NCBI GenBank assembly: GCA_910578365.1
Contig: CAJTRC010000034.1
Coordinates: forward strand, 1-26,785
Direction of reading: 5' to 3'
DNA from: an uncultured Muribaculaceae bacterium
Lineage (GTDB): Bacteria > Bacteroidota > Bacteroidia > Bacteroidales > Muribaculaceae
DNA: 26,785 bases
This document shows positions 12,853-21,057 of this stretch, piece after piece; position 1 is the stretch's first letter, and each line of letters opens with the position of its first letter. Both the position numbers and the translations under genes were made by a program. Under the pieces are notes generated by a model. That model was not told the origin of the DNA. It saw only the letters and a program-made list of their open reading frames with translations, and did not search any database.

Positions 12853-14367
12853 TTACTCCTGAGTGAGTGTAATAGTATAGGGCAGAGTACTGAAATCGAC
12901 CTTGACTTGGTATTTGCCTGCGGGCACGTTGATGTTTGCTCCCTTGTAATCGAGGGTGTTTGCAGTGCCTATGGCGGCGGTGTTCGAACCGAAGTCGATG
13001 TCCCAGGCGCCGTTGGTATTGACTTTGAATTCGCCTTCAAGGTCGAAGGTGCCGGTCCAGACCTGGAACTTGCTATCGGGCTTGAGGTCTTCGGCTGCCT
13101 CGGCATCCCAGCCGTTGAAGGCTCCTACAAGGCTCACACGCTTCAGATGGGTTGCCGAATAGCGCAGGGTAGCCAGATTTACGTTCAGCCAGTAGAGGCC
13201 GTTTTCGGCTATGGTCATGCGTGCGCCGCCGTTGTCGCCGAAGTTCTGGATTTCTCCGCTGGTAACAAGGCCATCTACGGTTTGCTCTGTACCTTCGGCT
13301 GTCTTATAGTTCAGGCCGGTGATGCCATCCTGGCCGGTGAGCCACCACTGCTTGTTGAGGTGAGCGGCACCCTGGAAGGTGACATAGTCGTTGGTGTACA
13401 GACGCGGAACTTTATTGAAGTTTGAGGTCGAAGTACCTATACCGGGAACCCACAGATAGTCGAGGGCGAAGTTCAGTTCGTAAGTCTTTGCCTCGAAATT
13501 AACTTTGAGCAGATAGGGGCCTTCCTGGCTGATTACACCTGCCTCGGACTGTGCCTCGGGAGCGTCGACTACTGTGCCATACATCTGCACGGTTTCCACT
13601 CCATCTTCGTCGGTAGTGATGGTGGGGACAAAGCCCATGGCTCCGGTCCAGTCGCCGTTTGCCACTGCCGATGCCGGCACAATCTTATAGAGGTAGCCTT
13701 CAGCTGCCTGCTCGGCGGTAACATCGAACTTCACGGTGAAGTTGGCGTCGTCGTAAACGCTGACGTCATTGTTCACACGGCTGAGCTTTATGCCACGGTT
13801 GAGGTTCCAGTCGCAGAAATTGCCCACAAGGAAGTATTCGTTCTCGATGGTATATGTCTGGTAAGGCAGCACCTTATACTGTACGGTGGCATAGTACACA
13901 TCAAGACCGCCCAGGCGCATGGTGGAGTTGCCGTTGACGGCGTATGCCGGGAAACGTACGTTCACGGTCTGCACGTCGGGCGACTTGCTTATCAGCTCGC
14001 GGATAGCATCGGTAAACGAACCCGGAGCCACGCTGATTACGTTGTCGGTGATGGTAGTTTCTACAACCTCATACTTGGTGAAATTCTCATCGGAGCCAAC
14101 TTCCATGGGTATCTGCAGCTGATATGTGTCGGGGAAGTTTGTCAGCTCGGTAATATTCATTATCGGAGCCAGCTCGCCTTTTTCAGCATATTCGTTGAGG
14201 TTGATGGGGTTGGTGACGCCATAGTCGCCCTGCGAGAGGGTGAGGCCTGCGGCGTCGAATATTTCGGGCTGAGGATATTCCTGTGCCGGAGGATTGGGCA
14301 GCATGTCGTCGCAAGCAGTCAGGCCCAGGCTCAGTGCAATCCCGCAAAATAATGCAAATTTTTTCAT
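12853..14367 (-). CDS. SusF-like outer-membrane glycan-binding lipoprotein
   Basis: A 504-aa lipoprotein: MKKFALFCGIALSLGLTAC with lipobox LTAC, lipidated at C19, followed by DDM. The N-terminal region (GLTLSQGDYGVTNPINLNEY.., about 40-190) has the SusE/F-type Ig-like layout. Tandem carbohydrate-binding modules follow, each opening with a short strand such as EYFLVGNFCDWNLNRG near 190 or VSLVGAFNGWDAEAAEDL near 405. The latter is the classic SusE/SusF fold entry (VGxFNGW). Family role: surface-exposed binding of alpha-glucan-like substrates alongside SusCD. It is the last gene of the susCDEF order, separated from SusE by an 82-nt gap with a 12-bp stem-loop. The exact ligand is not readable from the sequence. 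Confidence 0.85.
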   Translation of the reverse strand: MKKFALFCGIALSLGLTACDDMLPNPPAQEYPQPEIFDAAGLTLSQGDYGVTNPINLNEYAEKGELAPIMNITELTNFPDTYQLQIPMEVGSDENFTKYEVVETTITDNVISVAPGSFTDAIRELISKSPDVQTVNVRFPAYAVNGNSTMRLGGLDVYYATVQYKVLPYQTYTIENEYFLVGNFCDWNLNRGIKLSRVNNDVSVYDDANFTVKFDVTAEQAAEGYLYKIVPASAVANGDWTGAMGFVPTITTDEDGVETVQMYGTVVDAPEAQSEAGVISQEGPYLLKVNFEAKTYELNFALDYLWVPGIGTSTSNFNKVPRLYTNDYVTFQGAAHLNKQWWLTGQDGITGLNYKTAEGTEQTVDGLVTSGEIQNFGDNGGARMTIAENGLYWLNVNLATLRYSATHLKRVSLVGAFNGWDAEAAEDLKPDSKFQVWTGTFDLEGEFKVNTNGAWDIDFGSNTAAIGTANTLDYKGANINVPAGKYQVKVDFSTLPYTITLTQE

Positions 14368-14392
14368 TGTAGTGTATGAATTTTATCGTTGA

Positions 14393-14423
14393 GGTTTCCG
14401 CCGGTTTGCCCCCGGCGGAAACC
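14393..14423 (-). other. Intercistronic 12-bp stem-loop between susE and susF homologues
   Basis: Positions 14393-14404 and 14412-14423 are perfect reverse complements (GGTTTCCGCCGG), with a 7-nt loop. On the transcribed (minus) strand no T run follows, so full termination is unlikely. An RNA-processing, stability or attenuation role is plausible. It occupies the gap between the SusE stop (14450) and the SusF start (14367). Confidence 0.7.
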
Positions 14424-14449
14424 GGGATAATTACTTTTATTCTGAGAGA

Positions 14450-15514
14450 TTACTCTGCAGGTGCGGTGAATACGGGTTCGTTTATACCGTCGGCGCCGGG
14501 AGCTACCGAAACATCCCACTTGCCGTAGCGGAACCATACTTTGGGTTTCTTCACATCGACAAGGCTTACCGCCAGAGTCATTTCGGTGTCTTCGTCAAGG
14601 AATACACCCCAGTTGCCCTTGCCGTAAACGGCATCGCCTTTATACTGGCCGTCCTCAAAGTCTTCGGTGATTACCTGTACGTAGAAGTCGGCCTCGTTCG
14701 AGCCTACCATCTTGGTACCGTCGTTCCAGCCGCTGAGTTCGGTAAAGAAACGGAACTGGGTGGTATAGTCCTGCGGCTTGGCGGGGTCGAGAGTCTTGAT
14801 TGACGCAGTACCGGGCAGAGTGAATGTGGCGGCATAGATTTTGCTACCGATTTCAGGCTCTACGAGCATCCAGTTCTGATAGAAGTCGGCATTGCCGCTG
14901 CTGGGTTCCTTCCAGGTTGATCCGACTTCTACTGTATCACCAACATAGTAGATGAATCCGGCCTTTGGAATTGCAAAGCTGAATTGCACCTGATTGTAGC
15001 TTACGACATTGCTGCTGACAATATAACTTGCAGGCACACCGGGAATTTCACATACTGCGCGGAAGTAAACGGGCATTACGGTTTTGCCGCCCTCGTCGAG
15101 GTATTTCTGATAGTCATCCTCGGTGGACCCTTCGTCGAAACCTAACAGCTTGGTCATAGCCACGGCCAGGTCGTAGGTCTTGAAGGTCATTTCGCCACTG
15201 GTTATGTTCTGGTTGGTGATTACAACGTAGTTGGCGTCCTGAGTGTCGGTGGCATCAACGAAATCGGTGCCAAGACATACCTGTACGTTATAGTTTGCCT
15301 GTGCGGCAAAACCGTAGTCGGGCTGCGAAGCGTAGAGGGTGAATGTGGACTTGTTGTCCATATCCGATGTAGTGGCTAAATACTCGTTCTGCAGAGCGGG
15401 AGCATTGATTGTGAACGAGGTGGGTTCCTGAAATACCGGCTTTTCGGTATCCACGCAGCTCTGCATAGCCGATGCCACAGCCACCCCGGTCAGAAGATAT
15501 ATGAATTTTTTCAT
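14450..15514 (-). CDS. SusE-like outer-membrane glycan-binding lipoprotein
   Basis: A 354-aa lipoprotein. I take the start MKKFIYLLTGVAVASAMQSC (15514) with lipidated C20; a start four codons earlier (15526) only lengthens the signal peptide. The SusE N-terminal domain is visible as FTINAPALQNEYLATTSDMDNKSTFTLYAS, which matches the usual SusE opening (F.L..P.......TF.W..P), then a second Ig-like stretch (PVYFRAVCEI near 165). A C-terminal binding module starts near 195 (AGFIYYVGDTVEVGSTWKEPSSG). Family role: cell-surface glycan binding accessory to SusCD. It lies 28-40 nt after the SusD stop in the same direction, so it is almost certainly co-transcribed. Confidence 0.83.
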   Translation of the reverse strand: MKKFIYLLTGVAVASAMQSCVDTEKPVFQEPTSFTINAPALQNEYLATTSDMDNKSTFTLYASQPDYGFAAQANYNVQVCLGTDFVDATDTQDANYVVITNQNITSGEMTFKTYDLAVAMTKLLGFDEGSTEDDYQKYLDEGGKTVMPVYFRAVCEIPGVPASYIVSSNVVSYNQVQFSFAIPKAGFIYYVGDTVEVGSTWKEPSSGNADFYQNWMLVEPEIGSKIYAATFTLPGTASIKTLDPAKPQDYTTQFRFFTELSGWNDGTKMVGSNEADFYVQVITEDFEDGQYKGDAVYGKGNWGVFLDEDTEMTLAVSLVDVKKPKVWFRYGKWDVSVAPGADGINEPVFTAPAE

Positions 15515-15554
15515 TGTTGCTGTCATTGTTTTGAATGATTAAACAATCATGCCG

Positions 15555-17111
15555 TTAATAGCCGGGGTTCTGGCCCACAGTGGCTACATACTGGTAGGGG
15601 ATGGGGAAGAGTGCGCGGTACTCAGGAATAGAGGCTCCGGTGTAGACACCGCCCTTCCATGACCACAGGTAGTTCGAGCCGGTATAGAGGCCAAAGCGGA
15701 TAAGGTCGCTGCGACGGTGGCCTTCCATATAGAGTTCACGCTGACGCTCGGCCAGAACTTCGCTCGCGGCCGGATTACTCAGAGGTGCAAGGTCTACACG
15801 GGCACGTACCTTGTTCAGGTAGTCGTAGCCGTTGCAGTTCACGCCGTGCAGCTGGCACTCTGCCAGCATCAGGTAGGCGTCGGCCAGACGGAACACAGGG
15901 TAGTCGGTTTCGCTCATCTGTGTACCGTTGTTGGTTTCGCCGGCTTCGTTGTAGTAGTCGGTTTCATCAGTATTGGTGTACTTGATGAGCATATAGCCGC
16001 AAGATGCTTCGTCGTAGGATGCCAGGTCGGGAATTTCTTCCTGGTATGAACCTTCATAAATCAGACGACGGGGGTCGCCCTTAAGCACCTTCGAGAGTTC
16101 GGGACGCAGACGCAGACCCGACCAGGGAGTACCGTTGTTGTTGAGTTTTTTCAGCTGCTGTGCCAGAGGGCTGTCGTCATCGTCGGGTTCCATCCACGCA
16201 CCTGCGGTAAGGTAGGTGGTGGCGCCGTAACCCTCGGTATAGCCGATACGCAGGGGCACACCCCAGATAATTTCGCCGTTGCCCACGTACTTGTCGTTCG
16301 AGCGGCAGAAGAGGTATTTGTATTCAGGAGCCAGTTCGAGGCCTGTTTCGACCACATGCTTGAGAGCGTCGGCACACTCCTGCCACATGGCGGTGCCGGT
16401 ATATACCTCGGCATTGAGGTAAAGTTTGGCAAGGAGCATGTAGCCGGCCTCGCGCGACAGACGGCCATACTCCTGCTGTGCGGCCGGCAGCATGTTGTCG
16501 ACATGGGCTACAAGGTCAGCCACAGTGGCGTCGAACAGCTGCCTGCGGTCGTAGGTCGGAGGCACGGCACCTGTGGGCGAGTTCTCGTCGATCCATGGGC
16601 CACGGCCAAAGAGGTCAATCATATTGTAGTTGGCGAAAGCGCGCAGCACGCGGGCTTCGGCATCGTAAGTGGCGATTTCCTGCTCGGAGTAGAAAGCCGG
16701 ACCGAATTTATGAAGGTCGCGGATATATACCGATGCGAGTTTAGCCAGATGGTTCTCACGGGAGAAGGCGGCGTAAATCCATTCGTTGTCGTTCGCCCAG
16801 GTGTTGAAATTCAGCACAGTGTAACCGGGGTCGTTCCACTTGTCGGAGATGAAACATTCGTCGGCCACAATTTCCTGAAGGTTGAAGTGGCAGCGGGTGA
16901 ACGAGCCTGCACCGCCGTTGGAAACCGACAGGCCGTCGCCGGTAATCAGGTCATAGTAGAGGCCGGCGAGCATACCGTCCATTTCGACTTTCGACGAAGG
17001 CTCGAGAGTCAGATCGGGATCGTCGGGCTTTACGTCGAGGTCGCCAACACATGAGGTGAACATCGCCGAGATGGCCACGGCTCCGAAAGCCATATATTTC
17101 GAAATTTTCAT
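15555..17111 (-). CDS. SusD-like outer-membrane nutrient-binding lipoprotein
   Basis: A 518-aa lipoprotein with signal peptide and lipobox MKISKYMAFGAVAISAMFTSC (Cys21), the usual length for RagB/SusD proteins. The SusD TPR core is visible: WIYAAFSRENHLAKLASVYI near 115, EARVLRAFANYNMIDLFGRGPW near 155, and the C-terminal YPVFRLADAYLMLAECQLHG near 410. NKVRARVDLAPL and ERQRELYMEGHRRSDLIRFG follow, the latter being the family-defining C-terminal signature (RxxELxxEGxRxxDLxR). Known role: it forms the lid of the SusC channel and binds the glycan at the cell surface. It follows the SusC gene after 33 nt, so the two are co-transcribed and form a pair. Confidence 0.95.
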   Translation of the reverse strand: MKISKYMAFGAVAISAMFTSCVGDLDVKPDDPDLTLEPSSKVEMDGMLAGLYYDLITGDGLSVSNGGAGSFTRCHFNLQEIVADECFISDKWNDPGYTVLNFNTWANDNEWIYAAFSRENHLAKLASVYIRDLHKFGPAFYSEQEIATYDAEARVLRAFANYNMIDLFGRGPWIDENSPTGAVPPTYDRRQLFDATVADLVAHVDNMLPAAQQEYGRLSREAGYMLLAKLYLNAEVYTGTAMWQECADALKHVVETGLELAPEYKYLFCRSNDKYVGNGEIIWGVPLRIGYTEGYGATTYLTAGAWMEPDDDDSPLAQQLKKLNNNGTPWSGLRLRPELSKVLKGDPRRLIYEGSYQEEIPDLASYDEASCGYMLIKYTNTDETDYYNEAGETNNGTQMSETDYPVFRLADAYLMLAECQLHGVNCNGYDYLNKVRARVDLAPLSNPAASEVLAERQRELYMEGHRRSDLIRFGLYTGSNYLWSWKGGVYTGASIPEYRALFPIPYQYVATVGQNPGY

Positions 17112-17144
17112 ATATTGTCTGTTATTCGTTATTGAAAATATTGA

Positions 17145-20100
17145 TTAGAAAGTGGCCACGATGCCCAGCGAAGCAGTGATCGGGCGCGGATATACACTGT
17201 TGTCGATACCCTTTGCGTAAGTCACTTCGGGGTCAAGACCTTTGTACTTGGTGATGACGAATGGATTCTGAACGGCACCGAACAGACGCAGGCGCAGCTT
17301 GTTGTTCAGCAGGTTCTGCCAGGTATAACCTAAGGTGATGTTGTCGCAACGCACGAACGAAGCGTCCTGCACGAAGTAGTTCGAGCTAAGCAACTCGGTG
17401 CTGCGTGCCTGCTGGAACAGATAGGTGTCGGACATGAGGTTCGACAGCGGAGTAGCGCTGGTGGCGCTCACAAACACGTTGTTTGCCTGGTTCTTGTTAT
17501 ATACCCAGTTGTTGAAGTTACCGCGGAGCACAATACCCAGGTCCCAGTTCTTCCAGTTGAAGTTGTTGCTCCAGGTAGCGGTGATGGTGGGATAGATGTT
17601 GTGGTAGAAGATACGGTCTTCGGGGGTGATGACACCGTCGCCGTTCTGGTCTACGAACACACCTTCGAGAGGAGTTCCGTCGGCGTCATATACCTGCTCG
17701 TACACATAGAAGCTGTAGGCGGGATGTCCGACCTCATGTTTCTGAATGTCCACACCGTTGCCGATTGAGCCTGTGGTGCCGCTGTAGCCGTCGGCCAGAC
17801 GGGTGATTTTGTTCTGGTTCCAGGCTAAGTTTATGCTCGAGGTCCAGGTAAAGTCTTTGGTCTGTACGGGGCGTGCCACCAGGTTGAACTCTATACCGTA
17901 GTTCTTGAGGTCGCCCATATTGATGTTACCCACGTTCGAGAGGTTGGAGCCGGCGGGATAGTTGGCGCTTACCAGCAGGTCTTTGGTTTTGCGCTGGTAG
18001 TAGTCGATGCTACCGCTGATGCGGCCGTTGAGGAAGCCGAAGTCGATACCGGCGTTCCAGGTGTGGGTTTCCTCCCACTTGAGGTCTTCGTTATATTTGT
18101 TGGGGGTAAGCGACTCGATGTAAGTGCCGTTGATGGGATAACGCTGAGTAAGATTGTTGCTCAGGTAGTATGTGCTCATGTAGGGGAAGTAGTCGTCGCC
18201 CAAATCCTGCTGGCCGGTAACACCATAGCCGCCGCGAATCTTGAGTTCGCTCAGCACGCTGCGGGCGCCTTCCATCCATGCTTCGTCGAGTATCTTCCAG
18301 CCCAGGGCGAATGCGGGGAAGGTACCCCAGCGATGATCCTTGCCGAAGCGGCTGGTACCGTCGCGACGCACGGTGGCTGTAAGCATGTAGCGGTCCATAA
18401 AGGTATAGTTCAGACGGGCGAAGAACGATACCAGCTGGTAAGGTGCGGTATCGGTGGTCTTGGCGGCGTACTGGTAGTTTGCAAACTGGCGCAGCTCGGT
18501 GTTTTCGGCCCATGCGATAGTGGGGTCGACATAGCTGCGGGCATGTTTCACTTTTTTGAATTTCTGCCAGGAATAACCTGCGGTGACATCAACAAATGAG
18601 TGTGCGTCCTTGAAATCCTTGCTGTAGTTGAGGTAGAAGTCCAGCAGCAGGTTGTAGCTGCGGCTGTTATCCCAGTTTACATTGCCGTAGCCTTCCTTAT
18701 AGTTGGTTACGTTGCCGTCGGCGTCTTTTACCGAGAAGCCGCCCAGCCATGCCTTGGGCGAGAATGCGGTATTGTAATTGGTGTCTTCGCCGTGGGCGTA
18801 GTCATAACCGAGGTTGAGGTTGGCGCGGAGGTCGCGCAGGAAAGGCATCTTCAGGTCGAGCTGCAGGTTGCCGATCGACTGCCATACGTTCGACTTGTTG
18901 TAGTAGTTGTCGATAAGCGACACCGGGTTCACGGCCTGCAGGGTGTTGATGTCGTTGCCGGAAGTATTCGGACCGGCTACATTGCCTGCGTTGACGTATG
19001 TTGTCCAGTTGTTGAACACGTTGCCCTCGGGGTTCTTGACGGGCAGTGTGGGGTTGAATGAAACAGCTGCTCCCAGGGGGCCCTGGTCGTAGTTGTTGCG
19101 TACGTATGCGCCCTTGATGTTGGCGTTGACCATCAGCAGATCGTCAAAGAAGGTGGGGTTGATGCTGAATGAACCGCTCACGCGTTCCATAGCCGATTTG
19201 CGTATGATACCCTGGTTGTTGGTATAGCCAATCGATGCGTGGTAAGGCACAACGCCGGCGGTACCGCCGATGCTGAGGCTGTAGTCCTGCGAGAACGAGG
19301 TGCGGAGCACTTCCTTCTGCCAGTCGGTGTTATAGACTACACGTTCGCCGTTGACCATCTGGCCCAAAGCGGTAGCCTGAGCGGAGTCGGAACCGTACTG
19401 GCTGAGGATGAAATCGGCAAACTCGTTGCCGTCCATCATGTTCATATAGTTGCGAGGGGTGTTCACAAAGAAGTTGGCAGCAAAGCTAACCTGGGGTTTG
19501 CCGCTCTTGCCTTTCTTGGTAGTGATGATGATTACACCGTTCGACGCGCGGCTACCGTAGATGGCAGTTGCCGAGGCGTCCTTGAGGATGGTCATCGACT
19601 CGATACTTTCCGGGCTTACCAGCGACAGGGGGTTCGACGAGCCGGTCACGCTCTGGGCGTTCATGGGCACACCGTCGATTACTATCAGAGGCTCGTTGGA
19701 GGCCGACAGCGAGGCACCGCCGCGAATCTGGATAGAGGCGCCGCCCTGAGGGCTGCCGCCGTCGGTGGTAACTACCACACCGGGGCTGGCACCTACCAGC
19801 AGGTCCTGGGCAGAGGAGGCCAGACCGGCCTCGATGTCGCCGGGCTTTACGGTGGCTACCGAGCCGGTGGCGTCGGATTTTTTTACACGACCGTAACCTA
19901 CTACCACGAATTCATCGAGGACTTCGGTATCCGATTTAAGGTTGACATCGATGCGGGTGCGGCCGTCGACTGCTATAGTCTGCGGAGTACAGCCCACCAG
20001 CGAATACACCAGCTTGGCGTTCGGGGCTACCTTGATTTCATAGTTACCGTCGAAATCAGTGGTGACACCGGCGGTAGGCTGGCCCTCAAGAGCCACGGTG

Positions 20101-20243
20101 GCACCGATTGCAGGTTCGCCTTCGGCGTCATATACAACGCCACTGACCGTGATTTTTTGCGCTAAAGCGGGAAAGCTTAGGCACAGCACCATGACTATGG
20201 CGAGCCAGGCTTTCCGGTTCATTTGGCAACAAATGTTCTTCAT
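17145..20243 (-). CDS. SusC-like TonB-dependent outer-membrane transporter
   Basis: A 1032-aa protein. It has a signal peptide (MNRKAWLAIVMVLCLSFPALA from Met8, or MKNICCQ.. from Met1), then a carboxypeptidase-regulatory-like domain at about 32-105 (VSGVVYDAEGEPAIGATV.. TTDFDGNYEI). The TonB-box region EVLDEFVVVGYGRVKKSD lies at 107-124, followed by the plug with IQIRGGASLSASNEPLIVIDG and SIESMTILKDASATAIYGSR. The 22-strand barrel ends in a C-terminal aromatic residue (..LGIVATF). Known role: energy-dependent import of glycan oligosaccharides with SusD. It is the first gene of the susCDEF operon, preceded by a roughly 240-nt leader. No SusR-type regulator, ECF sigma/anti-sigma pair or HTCS lies in the window. 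Confidence 0.95.
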   Translation of the reverse strand: MKNICCQMNRKAWLAIVMVLCLSFPALAQKITVSGVVYDAEGEPAIGATVALEGQPTAGVTTDFDGNYEIKVAPNAKLVYSLVGCTPQTIAVDGRTRIDVNLKSDTEVLDEFVVVGYGRVKKSDATGSVATVKPGDIEAGLASSAQDLLVGASPGVVVTTDGGSPQGGASIQIRGGASLSASNEPLIVIDGVPMNAQSVTGSSNPLSLVSPESIESMTILKDASATAIYGSRASNGVIIITTKKGKSGKPQVSFAANFFVNTPRNYMNMMDGNEFADFILSQYGSDSAQATALGQMVNGERVVYNTDWQKEVLRTSFSQDYSLSIGGTAGVVPYHASIGYTNNQGIIRKSAMERVSGSFSINPTFFDDLLMVNANIKGAYVRNNYDQGPLGAAVSFNPTLPVKNPEGNVFNNWTTYVNAGNVAGPNTSGNDINTLQAVNPVSLIDNYYNKSNVWQSIGNLQLDLKMPFLRDLRANLNLGYDYAHGEDTNYNTAFSPKAWLGGFSVKDADGNVTNYKEGYGNVNWDNSRSYNLLLDFYLNYSKDFKDAHSFVDVTAGYSWQKFKKVKHARSYVDPTIAWAENTELRQFANYQYAAKTTDTAPYQLVSFFARLNYTFMDRYMLTATVRRDGTSRFGKDHRWGTFPAFALGWKILDEAWMEGARSVLSELKIRGGYGVTGQQDLGDDYFPYMSTYYLSNNLTQRYPINGTYIESLTPNKYNEDLKWEETHTWNAGIDFGFLNGRISGSIDYYQRKTKDLLVSANYPAGSNLSNVGNINMGDLKNYGIEFNLVARPVQTKDFTWTSSINLAWNQNKITRLADGYSGTTGSIGNGVDIQKHEVGHPAYSFYVYEQVYDADGTPLEGVFVDQNGDGVITPEDRIFYHNIYPTITATWSNNFNWKNWDLGIVLRGNFNNWVYNKNQANNVFVSATSATPLSNLMSDTYLFQQARSTELLSSNYFVQDASFVRCDNITLGYTWQNLLNNKLRLRLFGAVQNPFVITKYKGLDPEVTYAKGIDNSVYPRPITASLGIVATF

Positions 20244-20497
20244 GCAAGTTTTGTTTTAAGTTTGACGTATTTTTGTTAATTATTTTCCTAATATGTTTTA
20301 AGGTTGCGCGAAACTTACATGATGATTCGCTGCGGCAGAAAAGCAGCAATGCACATTGTTGAAACATCCTTGTGGCATCAGATCTTCCGTAAGTTCAGTA
20401 AGTAATTAATCTATAGTAAGCAAGTAGTATGATATATGTCCTGCGTCAAAGGGCGCTCCCATCCTGTGGGTCTATCCTTATCTGCTGCGCAAATTTA
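20244..20497 (-). promoter_or_regulatory. Promoter -7 box and long leader of the sus-like operon
   Basis: A perfect -7 box TAAATTTG lies at 20490-20497 on the minus strand, with no convincing -33 TTTG at standard spacing, which would fit a regulated promoter. The implied 5' leader to the SusC start (20243) is about 240 nt, unusually long. It contains a small CCCA/TGGG hairpin (20458-20470) and a GCTGC/GCAGC inverted pair near 20328-20348. I see no known riboswitch signature. Confidence 0.5.
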
Positions 20498-20589
20498 AGT
20501 AAAAAAACTATAGTTGAAGTTTTTTATACAAAAAGAATACAAGAAATGCACTTTTTTAACACTCAAATGTTAATTTAACAATTTATTAT

Positions 20590-20625
20590 CCCCGTAGTGG
20601 AGGCATCACTGCCTCCACTACGGGG
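20590..20625. repeat. Palindromic repeat element, short hairpin copy C (after aroQ)
   Basis: A 15-bp perfect stem (20590-20604 with 20611-20625; left arm CCCCGTAGTGGAGGC) closes the 6-nt loop ATCACT. The arm matches the 15-bp terminal repeat of copy A at 13 of 15 positions, and the loop ATCACT is close to copy A's ATCCCC. It therefore looks like a minimal version of the same element lacking the internal 55 bp. It starts 10 nt after the aroQ stop codon, a typical location for REP-like elements. Confidence 0.75.
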
Positions 20626-20634
20626 GAGGGGGTG

Positions 20635-21057
20635 TTACATAAACGTGCGGACAGCCAGAGAATATACCGCGGCGCCGAAGCCGCTGATGCTGCCGGCACA
20701 CACCGGGGCTATAAGCGAGCGGCGACGGATTTCCTCGCGGGCGTACACGTTGCTCAGATGCACTTCAACCACCGGCTGCGGTATAGCCGATATGGCATCA
20801 GCTATGGCAAGCGATGTGTGGGTATAGGCGGCTGCGTTGAGCACAATACCGTCCACTCCGGGTTCGTCGTAGCCCAGCCGCTGAAGCTCGCTCACAATGG
20901 CTCCTTCGCTGTTGCTCTGAAAGAACAGGAAGTCAACACCGGGAAATTCCTCGCGCAGCGACAGTTCAATGTCGTGCAGAGTCCGGCTACCGTAAATTTC
21001 CGGTTGCCGACGCCCCAGCAGATTCATGTTGGGCCCGTTTACTATGGCTATTTTCAT
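20635..21057 (-). CDS. aroQ: 3-dehydroquinate dehydratase, type II
   Basis: A 140-aa cytoplasmic enzyme of the shikimate pathway that dehydrates 3-dehydroquinate to 3-dehydroshikimate. It has the full length of the type II dodecameric family. Signatures: NGPNMNLLGRRQPEIYG at 7-23 with the catalytic Tyr22 and the flexible-loop Arg, LNAAAYTHTS at 73-82 with Asn74, and VEVHLSNV at 97-104 with catalytic His100, followed by R107 and EEIRRRS. The start overlaps the mrp stop by 4 nt (ATGA), so translation is coupled. It is the last gene of the LRR-trmB-mrp-aroQ operon and is followed by the short palindromic element. Confidence 0.95.
   Translation of the reverse strand: MKIAIVNGPNMNLLGRRQPEIYGSRTLHDIELSLREEFPGVDFLFFQSNSEGAIVSELQRLGYDEPGVDGIVLNAAAYTHTSLAIADAISAIPQPVVEVHLSNVYAREEIRRRSLIAPVCAGSISGFGAAVYSLAVRTFM

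Noticed and set aside
15535..15550. 6-bp ATGATT/AATCAT inverted repeat between susD and susE homologues
   Set aside because: It is short, AT-rich and likely chance; too weak to call a regulatory structure.
20128..20367. A small open frame in the SusC leader as a possible leader peptide
   Set aside because: It overlaps the SusC start out of frame, shows no composition or repeat pattern of a leader peptide, and is probably chance.
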